A stretch of DNA of 64,000 nt, from contig NZ_JAFKCZ010000016.1 in the NCBI RefSeq assembly GCF_017255185.1, positions 45,866 through 109,865 of the forward strand, written 5' to 3'. The translations under genes and the position numbers were made by a program. Of the stretch, positions 44,751 through 53,328 are shown piece after piece. The stretch's first letter is position 1, and each line of letters opens with the position of its first letter. The DNA is from Parahaliea mediterranea. GTDB lineage: Bacteria; Pseudomonadota; Gammaproteobacteria; Pseudomonadales; Halieaceae. The notes beneath the pieces are model-generated. The model did not search any database. It saw only the letters and a program-made list of their open reading frames with translations, and was not told the DNA's origin.

Positions 44751-45662
44751 CTAGCGGTACGCTGCCACGATCTCCGCGATCATGCCGTCGATCCGGCCCT
44801 GGTCGAAGTTGCCCAGGCGTTCGCGCACGGCGGGGTCGGTGTCGTAGCTGACCGTGGCGCCGGCGCCGGCGAACATGATGGCATTGGGCAGTAGCGGGTG
44901 GTCGATGTCGTCGCGCACCTCCAGTTCGGTGGGGTTGCCCGCCGCCGCGAACCAGCGCTCCAGGTAGTCCTTCCAGCTCAGGTTTTCGTCGCCGATCAGG
45001 TAGGCCTGGCCACTCTCGCCGTTTTCCAGCGCCCCCAGCACTGCCTGGGCCACCGAGTGCGAGGTGATGTGATTGGTGCCGCCCTTGGGGGCAAACACCG
45101 GCATGTCGGGAATGTTGCCCGCGGCGTAATTGACCAGCGCGGCGATGTGCGGCACCTCGGTGCCGGGAATGTGGCCGAGGACGAAAGGCAAATCCAGGGT
45201 GCACACGCGGAAGCTGTCGCTGCTCAGGGCGCGCACGGCGCGGTCGGTGTTGTAGCGCGAGGTGACGTAGGGGCACTCGCCAATGCGGTGCGCGGCCACC
45301 TGGGGATAGAAGGTGCCGATATACACCACGCTGCCGATGCCGGCGTCGCGGGCGGCTTCGATGGCCCGTGGCACGGCGATGTCATTGGCCTGGCGGTACA
45401 CCTCCTCGGGTGTTTTCGAGCCGTCCATGGGCACGTTGCGAATATCCGCCGCGGCGGAGAACACCAGGGCGTCGTAGCCCGCCAGGCGGCCATCGCCCAG
45501 GTCGTCGTTGATGTAGTCGCCGGCGACGAAGGGCAGCTCCGCCAGCACCGGGGCGCCGGGGCGCTTGCGCGACATGATGGTGACGTCGTGACCCTGCGCC
45601 TTGAGGTGCAGTGCGGCATCGCCGCCGATCAGGCCCGAGCCGCCAATGACCAATACCTTCAT
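44751..45662 (-). CDS. NAD-dependent epimerase/dehydratase family protein
   Basis: 303 residues of extended SDR type. The cofactor-binding MKVLVIGGSGLIGGDAALHL starts at the ATG; VVYIGTFYPQVAAHR and CPYVTSRYNTDRAV replace the usual Ser/Tyr-x-x-x-Lys (here the lysine position is not obvious), and the tail has GQAYLIGDENLSWKDYLERWF. It may act on nucleotide sugars or as a reductase of steroid or flavonoid type. Start overlaps the upstream SDR gene by four bases, so both form an operon. Confidence 0.83.
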   Translation of the reverse strand: MKVLVIGGSGLIGGDAALHLKAQGHDVTIMSRKRPGAPVLAELPFVAGDYINDDLGDGRLAGYDALVFSAAADIRNVPMDGSKTPEEVYRQANDIAVPRAIEAARDAGIGSVVYIGTFYPQVAAHRIGECPYVTSRYNTDRAVRALSSDSFRVCTLDLPFVLGHIPGTEVPHIAALVNYAAGNIPDMPVFAPKGGTNHITSHSVAQAVLGALENGESGQAYLIGDENLSWKDYLERWFAAAGNPTELEVRDDIDHPLLPNAIMFAGAGATVSYDTDPAVRERLGNFDQGRIDGMIAEIVAAYR

Positions 45663-46504
45663 TTCCTGTTCTCCTGTTGCAGTTGTTTGAGCAGTTGCGG
45701 TGCGTAAACCAGATTCTTGTCGGCGAAAGCGGCGGCGCCTTCCGCGCAGGCCAGCCAGCGGATCACCTCGGCGATCTCTTGTGCGGTAGAGGGCTTGAAG
45801 CGGGCGGCGGCCGCCTCGCCGAAGTTGTTGGCGCGCATGACCTCGGTATAGACGAAACCGGGTTCCACGTTGAAGTAGCGCATGCCCGGCCCGGGGTGTT
45901 CCACCCGCAGGCTCGGCACCATGCGCATCAATGCCGCCTTGGAGCTGGGGTAGGCGAAGCTCCAGCCTCCGTCCCCGGGCGGGGCGGGTGGGTCGTTGAC
46001 CGCCGACGCCGAGACCATGTTGATGACCGTGCCGCTGCCCCGTTCCAGCATGCCGGGGAGGGCGGCCTGCACCGCCGCCAGCGGGGTGAGTACATTGCCC
46101 TGGTAGATGGCCTGGGCCTGCTGGGCGGTGACCTCCAGCAGGCCTTGCATATTCCCCGGGCCCTGATAGCAGGCATTGTTGAACAGCAGGTCGATACGGC
46201 CCAGTTGGCGCTCGGTCTGGCGAATGGCGTCGATCACGGTTTGCGGGTGCAGGATGTCGGAACGCAGGCACAGGCACTGCCGGCCCAGGGCCCGCACCTG
46301 CGCGGCGGTTTCCGCCAGGCTGCCCGGCAGTGTCCGGGTGTTGCTGGCGAAACTGCCGTGCTCGTGCCGCTCGCCCTGTTCCAGGGTGCGCGCGGTGATC
46401 GCCAGGTCGAAGCCCGCTTGCGCCAGGGCAACGGCGGAAGCCGCGCCGATGCCGCGGCTGGCGCCGGTGATAAAGGCCACGGGGGTGGGGGTAGTGCCGG
46501 TCAT
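45659..46504 (-). CDS. Short-chain dehydrogenase/reductase
   Basis: 281 residues. Rossmann motif VAFITGASRGIGAASAVALAQ, LLFNNACYQ in place of the usual NNAG, and active site MVSASAVNDP with WSFAYPSSKAALMRM (Tyr and Lys retained). An insertion after strand 2 (EQGERHEHGSFASNTRTLPGSL) is typical of one SDR subgroup seen in mycobacteria and marine gammaproteobacteria. It oxidises or reduces an alcohol/ketone, likely a lipid or sterol-like compound. It is followed directly by the epimerase-like gene. Confidence 0.85.
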   Translation of the reverse strand: MTGTTPTPVAFITGASRGIGAASAVALAQAGFDLAITARTLEQGERHEHGSFASNTRTLPGSLAETAAQVRALGRQCLCLRSDILHPQTVIDAIRQTERQLGRIDLLFNNACYQGPGNMQGLLEVTAQQAQAIYQGNVLTPLAAVQAALPGMLERGSGTVINMVSASAVNDPPAPPGDGGWSFAYPSSKAALMRMVPSLRVEHPGPGMRYFNVEPGFVYTEVMRANNFGEAAAARFKPSTAQEIAEVIRWLACAEGAAAFADKNLVYAPQLLKQLQQENRK

Positions 46505-46713
46505 TGTCGTACCAGTGAGCGCCGCGGGCGCCGTCTGCCGAGTGAGGGACCAGCTTAACGGCCGCCCCATCAGGTCGGTAGGGCGGATACCCGCGGGTCG
46601 GTTCGCCGTGTTGTACCCCGGCCGGCTTTGCCCCGCTCCGTTACATGGTTGACAGTGTGCGGCCCGCTGTCCCAAAGTCTTTGACCCTGTTAGCAGCGAA
46701 TGGACGCGCAGCC

Positions 46714-48585
46714 ATGCCGCACCTCGAATTGTCCCTGGCCCTGGTCCTGGTGATCGCCACTTTGTGCCAGTGGCTGGCCTGGCGGGTACGCCTGCCGGCG
46801 ATCCTGTTCCTGCTGCTGGCGGGGCTGGTGGCCGGCCCGGTCAGCGGTTGGCTGCAACCCGACGCGGTGTTCGGCGACCTGTTGATGCCCCTGGTGTCCC
46901 TGTCGGTGGCGATTATCCTGTTCGAGGGCAGCCTGACCCTGGATTTCGCGGAAATCCGCGGTGTCGGGCGCGTGGTGCAGCGCATGATCACCATCGGCGC
47001 GCTGGTCACCTGGGTGATCGTGGCGACGGCGACCCACTATATTTTCGATTTCAGCTGGCAGGTGAGCGCGCTGTTCGGCGCCGTGGTGATTGTCACCGGG
47101 CCGACGGTGATCGTGCCCATGCTGCGCTCGGTGCGCCCCACCCGCAAGGTCGCCAATATCCTGCGCTGGGAGGGGATCGCCATCGACCCCATCGGCGCCC
47201 TGATGGCGGTGATGACCTACGAGTTCATTTTGGTCAGCACCGACCAGCCGGCTTTTGGGCATGTGCTGGCGCTGTTCCTGGAAACCCTGGCGGTGGGTAC
47301 CGTCTCGGGTATTGCCGCGGGTTTCCTGCTGGGCCGGTTGCTGACCCGGAACTGGCTGCCGGAATACCTGCACAACATCGCCACCCTGTGCCTGGTGCTG
47401 CTGTCCTTCAGCGCGGCCAACGCGGTGGCCCACGAGTCGGGCCTGCTGGCGGTCACCGTCATGGGCATGTGGCTGGCCAACCAGCGCGACGTGGATATCC
47501 ATCCCATCCTCAACTTCAAGGAGCACCTCAGTCTGTTGCTGATTTCGGTGCTGTTCGTGGTGCTCGCCGCGCGCATTGACCTCGGCCAGCTGGCGGATAT
47601 CGGCTGGAAGGCCCTGGTGCTGCTCGCGGTGCTGCAACTGGTCGCGCGGCCCGCCAAGGTGTTGGTCAGCACCCTGGGCCTGGACGTGAGTTGGCGCGAA
47701 CGCGGCCTGCTGGCCTGGATCGCGCCGCGCGGCATCGTGGCCGCGGCGATTTCGGCCCTGTTCGCCGACAGCCTGGTGGCGGTGGGCTATTCCGAAGCCG
47801 CGCTGCTGGTGCCGCTTACCTTCACCGTGATCATCGGTACCGTGGTGCTGCAGAGCGCCACCGCGCGCCCGCTGGCGCGCCTGCTGGGGGTGAGCGAGCC
47901 CTCGCCGCGGGGCTTCCTGATTGTCGGCGCCAACGCCTTTTCCCGCGCTGTGGCCCAGGCCCTCAAGGAGCACGATTTCCGCTGCGTATTGGCGGACTCC
48001 AGCCGGGAGGACATTCGCGCCGCGCGCATGGCGGGCCTGGAGACCTACTACGGCAACCCGGTGTCGGAGCACGCCGAGATCCACCTCGACCTGGCGGGCA
48101 TCGGCGGTCTGCTGGCCATGTCGCGGCAGCGCTACGTCAACGTGATCGCGGCGATCCACTACCGGCAGGATTTCGGCGAGCGGCGCATCTTCCGCCTGGC
48201 CTCGGATCTCACCAGGCGCAAGGCGGAGAAGCACCAGGTCACCCAGGGCTACCAGGGCAGCCAGCTGTTCGGGGAGGACATCACCTACGGCGAGGTGATG
48301 ACCCGGGTGAACCGCGGCTGGGAGATCCGCAGCACCCGGCTTACCGAGGAGTTTGGGTGGGAGCAGTACCGGGCCCGCAACGGGGAGGACTGCCTGCCGC
48401 TGTTCGTGATCGACGGCAAGGGCTGGATCACGCCCTTTACCGAGGGCGGTGACCTCGCGCCCACGGCGGGCTGTACCGTGCTGGCGCTGGTGCCCGACGA
48501 TACGGTCGCTAACGGTGCGGCCGGCTCAGGTGCGGCCGGCGACGGGATGGCGGACAAGATGGCGGCGGACAAGGGCCTCACTTGA
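46714..48585 (+). CDS. CPA1-type sodium/proton antiporter with TrkA-N domain
   Basis: 623 residues. About 12 membrane helices span residues 5-395, with LLLAGLVAGPVSGW, VIVTGPTVIVPMLRSVRP, the helix with the ion-binding acidic residue, and GLLAWIAPRGIVAAAISALFADS. After the last helix a TrkA-N Rossmann domain begins at GFLIVGANAFSRAVAQALKEHDF. A C-terminal soluble part has VNRGWEIRSTRLTEEFGWEQY. It exchanges Na+ or K+ for protons at the inner membrane and is likely gated by a nucleotide. The start MPHLELS has only a weak ribosome site (GGA). Confidence 0.9.
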   Translation: MPHLELSLALVLVIATLCQWLAWRVRLPAILFLLLAGLVAGPVSGWLQPDAVFGDLLMPLVSLSVAIILFEGSLTLDFAEIRGVGRVVQRMITIGALVTWVIVATATHYIFDFSWQVSALFGAVVIVTGPTVIVPMLRSVRPTRKVANILRWEGIAIDPIGALMAVMTYEFILVSTDQPAFGHVLALFLETLAVGTVSGIAAGFLLGRLLTRNWLPEYLHNIATLCLVLLSFSAANAVAHESGLLAVTVMGMWLANQRDVDIHPILNFKEHLSLLLISVLFVVLAARIDLGQLADIGWKALVLLAVLQLVARPAKVLVSTLGLDVSWRERGLLAWIAPRGIVAAAISALFADSLVAVGYSEAALLVPLTFTVIIGTVVLQSATARPLARLLGVSEPSPRGFLIVGANAFSRAVAQALKEHDFRCVLADSSREDIRAARMAGLETYYGNPVSEHAEIHLDLAGIGGLLAMSRQRYVNVIAAIHYRQDFGERRIFRLASDLTRRKAEKHQVTQGYQGSQLFGEDITYGEVMTRVNRGWEIRSTRLTEEFGWEQYRARNGEDCLPLFVIDGKGWITPFTEGGDLAPTAGCTVLALVPDDTVANGAAGSGAAGDGMADKMAADKGLT

Positions 48586-48640
48586 CGCCATCCGGCGATC
48601 TGCTTTGCTTCAGTACAAGCCCATCGCCGGGGAGGTTTCC

Positions 48641-48871
48641 ATGGAGCCCGCCTTTCATTCCATGAAGGCGCTGTTCGAGCAACTGGGCCTGCCCAGCTCG
48701 GACAGCGAGATCACGGCCTTTATTGATCGCCATGTGTTGGCGCCGGGCACCGCGCTGCACCGGGCCAATTTCTGGAGCGAGGCCCAGGCCCGCTTCCTGC
48801 GCGACTGCATCGAGGCGGATGCCGACTGGGCCGAGGTGGTCGACCACCTCGACGCCCGATTGCGGCGGTAG
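48641..48871 (+). CDS. DUF2789 family small protein
   Basis: 76 residues. MEPAFHSMKALFEQLGLPSS followed by IDRHVLAPGTALHRANFWSEAQARFL is the DUF2789 signature. The protein is helical and likely cytoplasmic, with no known function. GGGGAGG is five to six bases before the ATG. It lies 55 bases after the antiporter gene. Confidence 0.88.
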   Translation: MEPAFHSMKALFEQLGLPSSDSEITAFIDRHVLAPGTALHRANFWSEAQARFLRDCIEADADWAEVVDHLDARLRR

Positions 48872-49116
48872 CATCGCGCCGCCGATCTGTCGGCAGGGCA
48901 CGCCCGGGCGGGGTTGATAGCGAAAGCCCGCTCATCGCGCGCGTGCGATGCGATCAGCTGCAAAAAGTCGATATTTTTTACAGTTGATAAGCGCCAGTAT
49001 TGATATTTCAATCGGTAATTAAAGCTAATTGGCTGATTTTCAACGTAAAAAAGGATGGTGGCGTAGAGCTTGCGTGCGTATTGGGCGGGACTTCAATAAT
49101 CATGGGAGCCAGAAAA

Positions 49117-49647
49117 ATGATCTTGCGTTCACTCAGCTTGTTGATCTGCCTTGTTGCAACCAGCGCGCACGCCAACCTTATTACGGATAGCCACGACATC
49201 GTCTTGTTGGGCCCGAACTCCTCGTCGGTCGATTACACCTATTTCGGTGTGTCCACCGCCGGCAACTTTGATCTTTCGGCGACCAATACCGGCGGCAGTC
49301 TCGATACTTTTATCCGTCTTTTTCTGGATGACGGCGGCCTGGACGCCGGCGACCAGATAGCCTTTGACGACGATGGCGGCATTGGCCTCAACTCCCTTAT
49401 CAGCAGCCTGTTCTTGCCCGTCGGGAACTATATTCTGGCGATGGGTGATTTCTTCCTGGAAGTCGAGGCGGCGGTAAGCGGTGTGAATATCGATGATTCT
49501 AGCCCGGAATTCGGTACCGCGGACATTGCGATCAGCTCCGAACAGGGGGTGGCTTTCCTGAGGAGCCCCGCTCCGGTACCGGTGCCGGCCACATTGTGGC
49601 TGTTTGGATTAGGCCTGGCCCTGATTGGCTGGCGCCGCCTGGATTAA
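49117..49647 (+). CDS. PEP-CTERM-like secreted protein
   Basis: 176 residues. A signal peptide (MILRSLSLLICLVATSAHA) leads to a beta-rich domain with NLITDSHDIVLLGPNSSSVDY and an acidic FIRLFLDDGGLDAGDQIAFD, then DDDGGIGLN, resembling DVUA0089-type pre-peptidase beta-sandwiches. The C-terminus PVPVPATLWLFGLGLALIGW then RRLD has the tripartite PEP-CTERM layout: short motif (here PVP rather than PEP), membrane helix, basic tail. It would be processed by an exosortase, which is not in this window. GGAG eight bases upstream supports this ATG over one 15 bases earlier. Confidence 0.85.
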   Translation: MILRSLSLLICLVATSAHANLITDSHDIVLLGPNSSSVDYTYFGVSTAGNFDLSATNTGGSLDTFIRLFLDDGGLDAGDQIAFDDDGGIGLNSLISSLFLPVGNYILAMGDFFLEVEAAVSGVNIDDSSPEFGTADIAISSEQGVAFLRSPAPVPVPATLWLFGLGLALIGWRRLD

Positions 49648-49749
49648 AGACGCTGTCTTGTAGATCGGCGCGGGGCGGCATGTCGGCGATTTGCGGCGCG
49701 GAACTGCAAGTCGAGCGCCAGCGGCAGTCGTCATCGGCCGGTTGACTGG

Positions 49750-49780
49750 AACCCCGCGTTTTGGCGGGGTTTTTGTTTTT
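49750..49780. terminator. Rho-independent terminator
   Basis: AACCCCGC (49750-49757) and GCGGGGTT (49764-49771) form an 8-bp stem with a 6-base loop, followed by TTTGTTTTT. It ends the PEP-CTERM-like gene, about 100 bases after its stop. Confidence 0.88.
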
Positions 49781-49846
49781 GGGGTTTGCTTCCCGGCGCG
49801 AAGGTCGCCACTGGCTTGCGCCGCCCGCAAGCGATAGCTTTGGCTG

Positions 49847-51022
49847 TCACCGCTGCGAAAAGCGTTTCGCGCCGTAGCTGCGCACCCGCTCCCGGGCATT
49901 CTCTCGCACGGACTGGTAAAAGAGGCTGTAGTCGACCAGGTGATAGTCCTGCTCGGGCGACGAACTCAGCTCGGCGAACGGTCCCGAGTCCTGTGCCGCC
50001 ACATGCAACAGCCCGTCCCGGCACTCCGCCCAGGTCCAGTTTTCCAGCAGCGGGGGCAAGGCCTCCAGCCTGGTGTTGCTCGGCCGATTGAGCAGGTCGT
50101 CCAGCACACTGCCGCCGGGGGAGACGTACAGCGCGCCGGGGTGTTCGGCTGCGGAGACGCGCCCGCCGTCGCGCCGCCAGCTCAGGGGGTTGCTGCATAG
50201 CAGCGGCTTGCCATCGGACAATTCCGGGCCGGTGGGATACCAGTGCGGTACGCCCTCTCGGCGAACGCCATCCTCGCCGTAGGTGGACCAGTGCACGACG
50301 CAGCCGGTGTCCGCCGCGGACTCACAGGGGGCAATGGATTTCAGCGTGCGGTCGAAGGTGTCGAGCGGGAGCCAGTAGCCCACCAGGTAGGCTGCCACCA
50401 TTTGCCGCTGTACGGGCTGGCCGTCAACATAGTCCGCCAGCAGGCGCAGGGCGTGATAGGTCCCCTGGCTGTGGCTGGCGATGATAAAGGGGCGGCCGGT
50501 GTTGCGGGACCGGAAGACCTCAAAGGCGCGGGCGACGTCCGAGTAGGCCAGCTCCAGTGCCGCGATTCCGCTCTTTTCGTTGGGGTTCATAAAGCTCGAC
50601 AGGGCGGCCTGGCGGTAGTGTGGTGCGTAGACCTCGCAGCAAAAATTGAAGGCGCTGGCCTGGGCGCCGAGGATGATGTCGATCATTTCCCAGGCGCGGC
50701 TCCGGGTGAACAGGGGGGCGTTCCAGTCCTCGCCGCTGATATAGGAAGTCGGGTGTATATAGAACACGTCGGCGGGAGCCGGGGCTTCCCGCGACGGCTG
50801 CCCCGTGGGCGTCAGGCGCGCCGCGCTCGGTTTGCCGGGTAGCGCGGCCCAATACCGCGGCTGGGTATATTCCGGTTTGTCGGGCAGCCGGGCTTCGTCG
50901 AAAGGCCTGGAAGGCTCGATGTAGTAGGCGATCAGCTCGTCGCTCCAGGCATTGAGGAGCGACCACAGCGCGCTGCTGGCCACCAGTCCGATGGCGGCAA
51001 ACTTCAATAAAAACTTCCGCAT
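49847..51022 (-). CDS. DUF3089 alpha/beta-hydrolase-like protein
   Basis: 391 residues. An N-terminal membrane segment (KFAAIGLVASSALWSLLNAW) suggests a periplasmic or lipoprotein-like location. DVFYIHPTSYISGEDWNAPL, then ARAFEVFRSRNTGRPFIIASHSQGTYH with the GHSxG-like SHSQG nucleophile elbow, and FPSQDYHLVDYSLFY-like C-terminal HLVDYSLFY (His) make up the catalytic set. DUF3089 proteins are annotated as lipase or lysophospholipase-like. Substrate unproven. It is convergent with the PEP-CTERM-like gene. Confidence 0.85.
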   Translation of the reverse strand: MRKFLLKFAAIGLVASSALWSLLNAWSDELIAYYIEPSRPFDEARLPDKPEYTQPRYWAALPGKPSAARLTPTGQPSREAPAPADVFYIHPTSYISGEDWNAPLFTRSRAWEMIDIILGAQASAFNFCCEVYAPHYRQAALSSFMNPNEKSGIAALELAYSDVARAFEVFRSRNTGRPFIIASHSQGTYHALRLLADYVDGQPVQRQMVAAYLVGYWLPLDTFDRTLKSIAPCESAADTGCVVHWSTYGEDGVRREGVPHWYPTGPELSDGKPLLCSNPLSWRRDGGRVSAAEHPGALYVSPGGSVLDDLLNRPSNTRLEALPPLLENWTWAECRDGLLHVAAQDSGPFAELSSSPEQDYHLVDYSLFYQSVRENARERVRSYGAKRFSQR

Positions 51023-51214
51023 TAATTCATGTAAACGACATAAAAATGAAACAAAACCGAGTGTAGCAGGGAGTTTGGGTGCGTGTTGTTAAAATTATGT
51101 GACGGACGAGTTTTGCGGCTGGCACCCGAAGCGGAGGAGGCGGAGGAGGCGGGGATAGCTTCGTCTACACGGGAGAGGCGCGCCTGAAAAACCGTGGGAA
51201 AAGCGGAATAAAAA

Positions 51215-51841
51215 TCAGCGACTCTGGCGTCGGTGGGCCGCTCCACCCAGGCCTGCCAACAAAAGCGCCATTGCGAGTATTGCCAGGCCAGCAAGCGGGA
51301 TCGTTGGGACGGCCTTGACGGTGTCTGTATCCGCGGCCGTGCCGGTCCCTGCCAGATAGTTGGCAAAGCTTGAACTGAGCGGGGTCGAGTCCGGGCGGCA
51401 ACCAACCAGCGCGCCGGGCGGCGGTGCCAGCACGCCTAGCGGAAAAATATCCACGTAGGTACAGGTCACGTCAAGATCGCCCGATTGCAAGCCCGGGCTG
51501 GTGGGGGAAAATGCCACGGTCACGCTACAGGGTATGGCGGTGGAAGGCATGCTGGCGATATTGGCGCAGCCGCTGTCATCTATGACGAATGCACTGTTGC
51601 TGGAGGTAACGGAGATCGTAATGGTGAGGTTGGAGGCGCCACCGCCGGACAGGTTGTCGAATATCGAGAAGTTAATCGCGCGGGGGGCGCTACTGCTACC
51701 TGCCGCTTGATCATCGAACGCATGACCGGACGCGCTGTCGGGCGCGATCGTCATGATCGCGGGGGCGATTTGTGACCATGCCGGGTGACAGTAGAAGCCA
51801 ATGATTACGGCGAAGTAGGCGCTTAGTCGCAAGGCGTACAT
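51215..51841 (-). CDS. Secreted protein with IPTL-CTERM-like sorting tail
   Basis: 208 residues with a signal peptide (ALRLSAYFAVIIGFYCHPAWS). The body has NFSIFDNLSGGGASNLTITIS and PCSVTVAFSPTSPGLQSGDL, like choice-of-anchor/abnormal-spindle-type beta domains. The C-terminus KAVPTIPLAGLAILAMALLL followed by AGLGGAAHRRQSR has Pro motif, helix and basic end as in IPTL-CTERM proteins, though the IPTL order is altered. GGAG six bases upstream supports the start at MYALRL. It is divergent from the acyl-CoA dehydrogenase operon. Confidence 0.72.
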   Translation of the reverse strand: MYALRLSAYFAVIIGFYCHPAWSQIAPAIMTIAPDSASGHAFDDQAAGSSSAPRAINFSIFDNLSGGGASNLTITISVTSSNSAFVIDDSGCANIASMPSTAIPCSVTVAFSPTSPGLQSGDLDVTCTYVDIFPLGVLAPPPGALVGCRPDSTPLSSSFANYLAGTGTAADTDTVKAVPTIPLAGLAILAMALLLAGLGGAAHRRQSR

Positions 51842-51999
51842 TGGATGCTCCATTATTATCGGTATGGCTTATATACACTATACGCAATTGCCGTGACCGT
51901 TCAAAACGGATGGAGTACCGCGCGGCAACCGGGCCAATGCGTATATCCCGATCGCGACCGCGACCGGGATTGCCGGTGGCGACGGGTAACGGGGAATAC

Positions 52000-52035
52000 T
52001 TGAAAGAAAGCAAAACATACTATATGTTCAAATCC
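52000..52035 (+). promoter_or_regulatory. Promoter with embedded operator for the acyl-CoA dehydrogenase operon
   Basis: TTGAAA (52000-52005), a 17-base spacer and TATGTT (52023-52028) resemble -35 and -10 elements. The -10 end overlaps an inverted repeat AACATA-CTA-TATGTT (52014-52028), followed by CAAATCC. Nineteen of 22 bases (52014-52035) recur with the same geometry upstream of the MaoC gene (60811-60832). It lies about 100 bases before the GTG of the first dehydrogenase. Confidence 0.65.
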
Positions 52036-52128
52036 AGTTTTGAGCCGCTACCGGCCGCGCCCGGCGCCCCGGCGCCGCGTCGGCAGCTAAGCTGACAGGT
52101 ACAGAGCAGAAAACAGGAGAAACTACCC

Positions 52129-53310
52129 GTGACCGACCTGGACCAATTCCGCGCCGACACCCGCGCGTGGCTGGAGGAGAATTGCCCCCAGTCCATGCGC
52201 ACGCCGCGACTGAACTTCGACGACGCCTATTGGGGCGGTCGCCGCCCCGATATTGCCCACCCCGACCAGAAGCTCTGGTGCGAGCGCATGGCCGGGCGCG
52301 GCTGGACCGTGCCCCAGTGGCCGAAAGAATACGGCGGCGGGGGGCTCGGCAAGGATGAGGCCAAGGTCCTGCGGCAGGAAATGGCGCGCATCAACGCCCG
52401 TTCGCCGCTGGAGAGCTTCGGCATCTCCATGCTCGGCCCGGCGCTGCTGAAGTTCGGCAGCGAGGAACAGAAAAAAGAGCACCTGCCGCGCATCGCCCGG
52501 GGCGAGATCCGCTGGTGCCAGGGCTACTCCGAGCCCAATGCCGGCTCCGACCTCGCCAGCCTGCAGACCCGGGCCGAGGATCGGGGCGACCACTACCTGA
52601 TCAATGGCCAGAAGGTGTGGACCTCGTACGCCGACAAGGCCGACTGGATCTTCTGCCTGGTGCGCACCGACAACTCCGGGAGCAAGCACGAAGGCATCAG
52701 CTTCGTGCTGTTCGACATGGACCAGCCCGGGGTTACCGTCAAGCCGATCAAGCTGATCAGCGGCTCCTCGCCCTTCTGCGAGACATTTTTTGACGATGCT
52801 AAAGCGCTGAAGAAAAATCTCATCGGCGAGGAGGGCAAGGGCTGGACCATCGCCAAGTACCTGTTGACCCACGAGCGGGAGATGATCTCTGCTTTTGGCA
52901 CCGCGCCGAAGCAGTCGTTGGGTGAAACCGCGCTGGAGACCGTTGGCGCCGATGCCAGCGGTCGCCTGGCCAATGGCGTGCTGCGCCGGGACATCGCCCA
53001 GTACCAGCTCGACGCGCTGGCCTTTGGCCACACCATGGCGCGGGTGGGCGACGAGGCCAAGGCGGGGCAAGGCCTGGGGCCGGCGTCCTCGATCTTCAAA
53101 TACTACGGCACCGAGCTGAACAAGCGCCGCAACGAACTCAACCTGGCGGTGCGCGGCGAGGGCGCCCTGGGTTGGGACGGGGAGGTCTACGACGGCGGCC
53201 GCCTGAGTCGCGACTGGCTGCGCTCCAAGGGCAACTCGATCGAGGGCGGCACGTCAGAAGTGCAGCTGAACATCATCGCCAAGCGGGTGTTGGGCCTGCC
53301 GGACGCCTGA
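52129..53310 (+). CDS. Acyl-CoA dehydrogenase (FadE26-like)
   Basis: 393 residues, FAD-dependent. FRADTRAWLEENCPQSMRTP at the N-terminus, WCQGYSEPNAGSDLASLQTRA (FAD/substrate loop), VNGQKVWTS-like INGQKVWTSYADKADWIF, and the C-terminal IEGGTSEVQLNIIAKRVLGL are typical of the steroid/branched-chain type FadE26 group. It introduces the 2,3-double bond in an acyl-CoA. GTG start with AGGAG nine bases upstream. A second dehydrogenase of the complementary type follows 18 bases later; such pairs form alpha2beta2 heterotetramers in steroid catabolism. Confidence 0.9.
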   Translation: MTDLDQFRADTRAWLEENCPQSMRTPRLNFDDAYWGGRRPDIAHPDQKLWCERMAGRGWTVPQWPKEYGGGGLGKDEAKVLRQEMARINARSPLESFGISMLGPALLKFGSEEQKKEHLPRIARGEIRWCQGYSEPNAGSDLASLQTRAEDRGDHYLINGQKVWTSYADKADWIFCLVRTDNSGSKHEGISFVLFDMDQPGVTVKPIKLISGSSPFCETFFDDAKALKKNLIGEEGKGWTIAKYLLTHEREMISAFGTAPKQSLGETALETVGADASGRLANGVLRRDIAQYQLDALAFGHTMARVGDEAKAGQGLGPASSIFKYYGTELNKRRNELNLAVRGEGALGWDGEVYDGGRLSRDWLRSKGNSIEGGTSEVQLNIIAKRVLGLPDA

Positions 53311-53328
53311 GGCAAGGGAGAACAGAAC

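Noticed and set aside
44751..46277. A single 508-codon fusion of epimerase-like and upstream SDR regions
   Set aside because: The upstream part is a shifted-frame shadow of the SDR gene. The epimerase-like protein starts at its own ATG (45662) with the Rossmann motif directly after it.
51120..51150. GCGGAGGAGGCGGAGGAGGCGG run as a functional repeat
   Set aside because: A short purine-rich run, with only two to three units, between convergent or tandem ends; too small to interpret.
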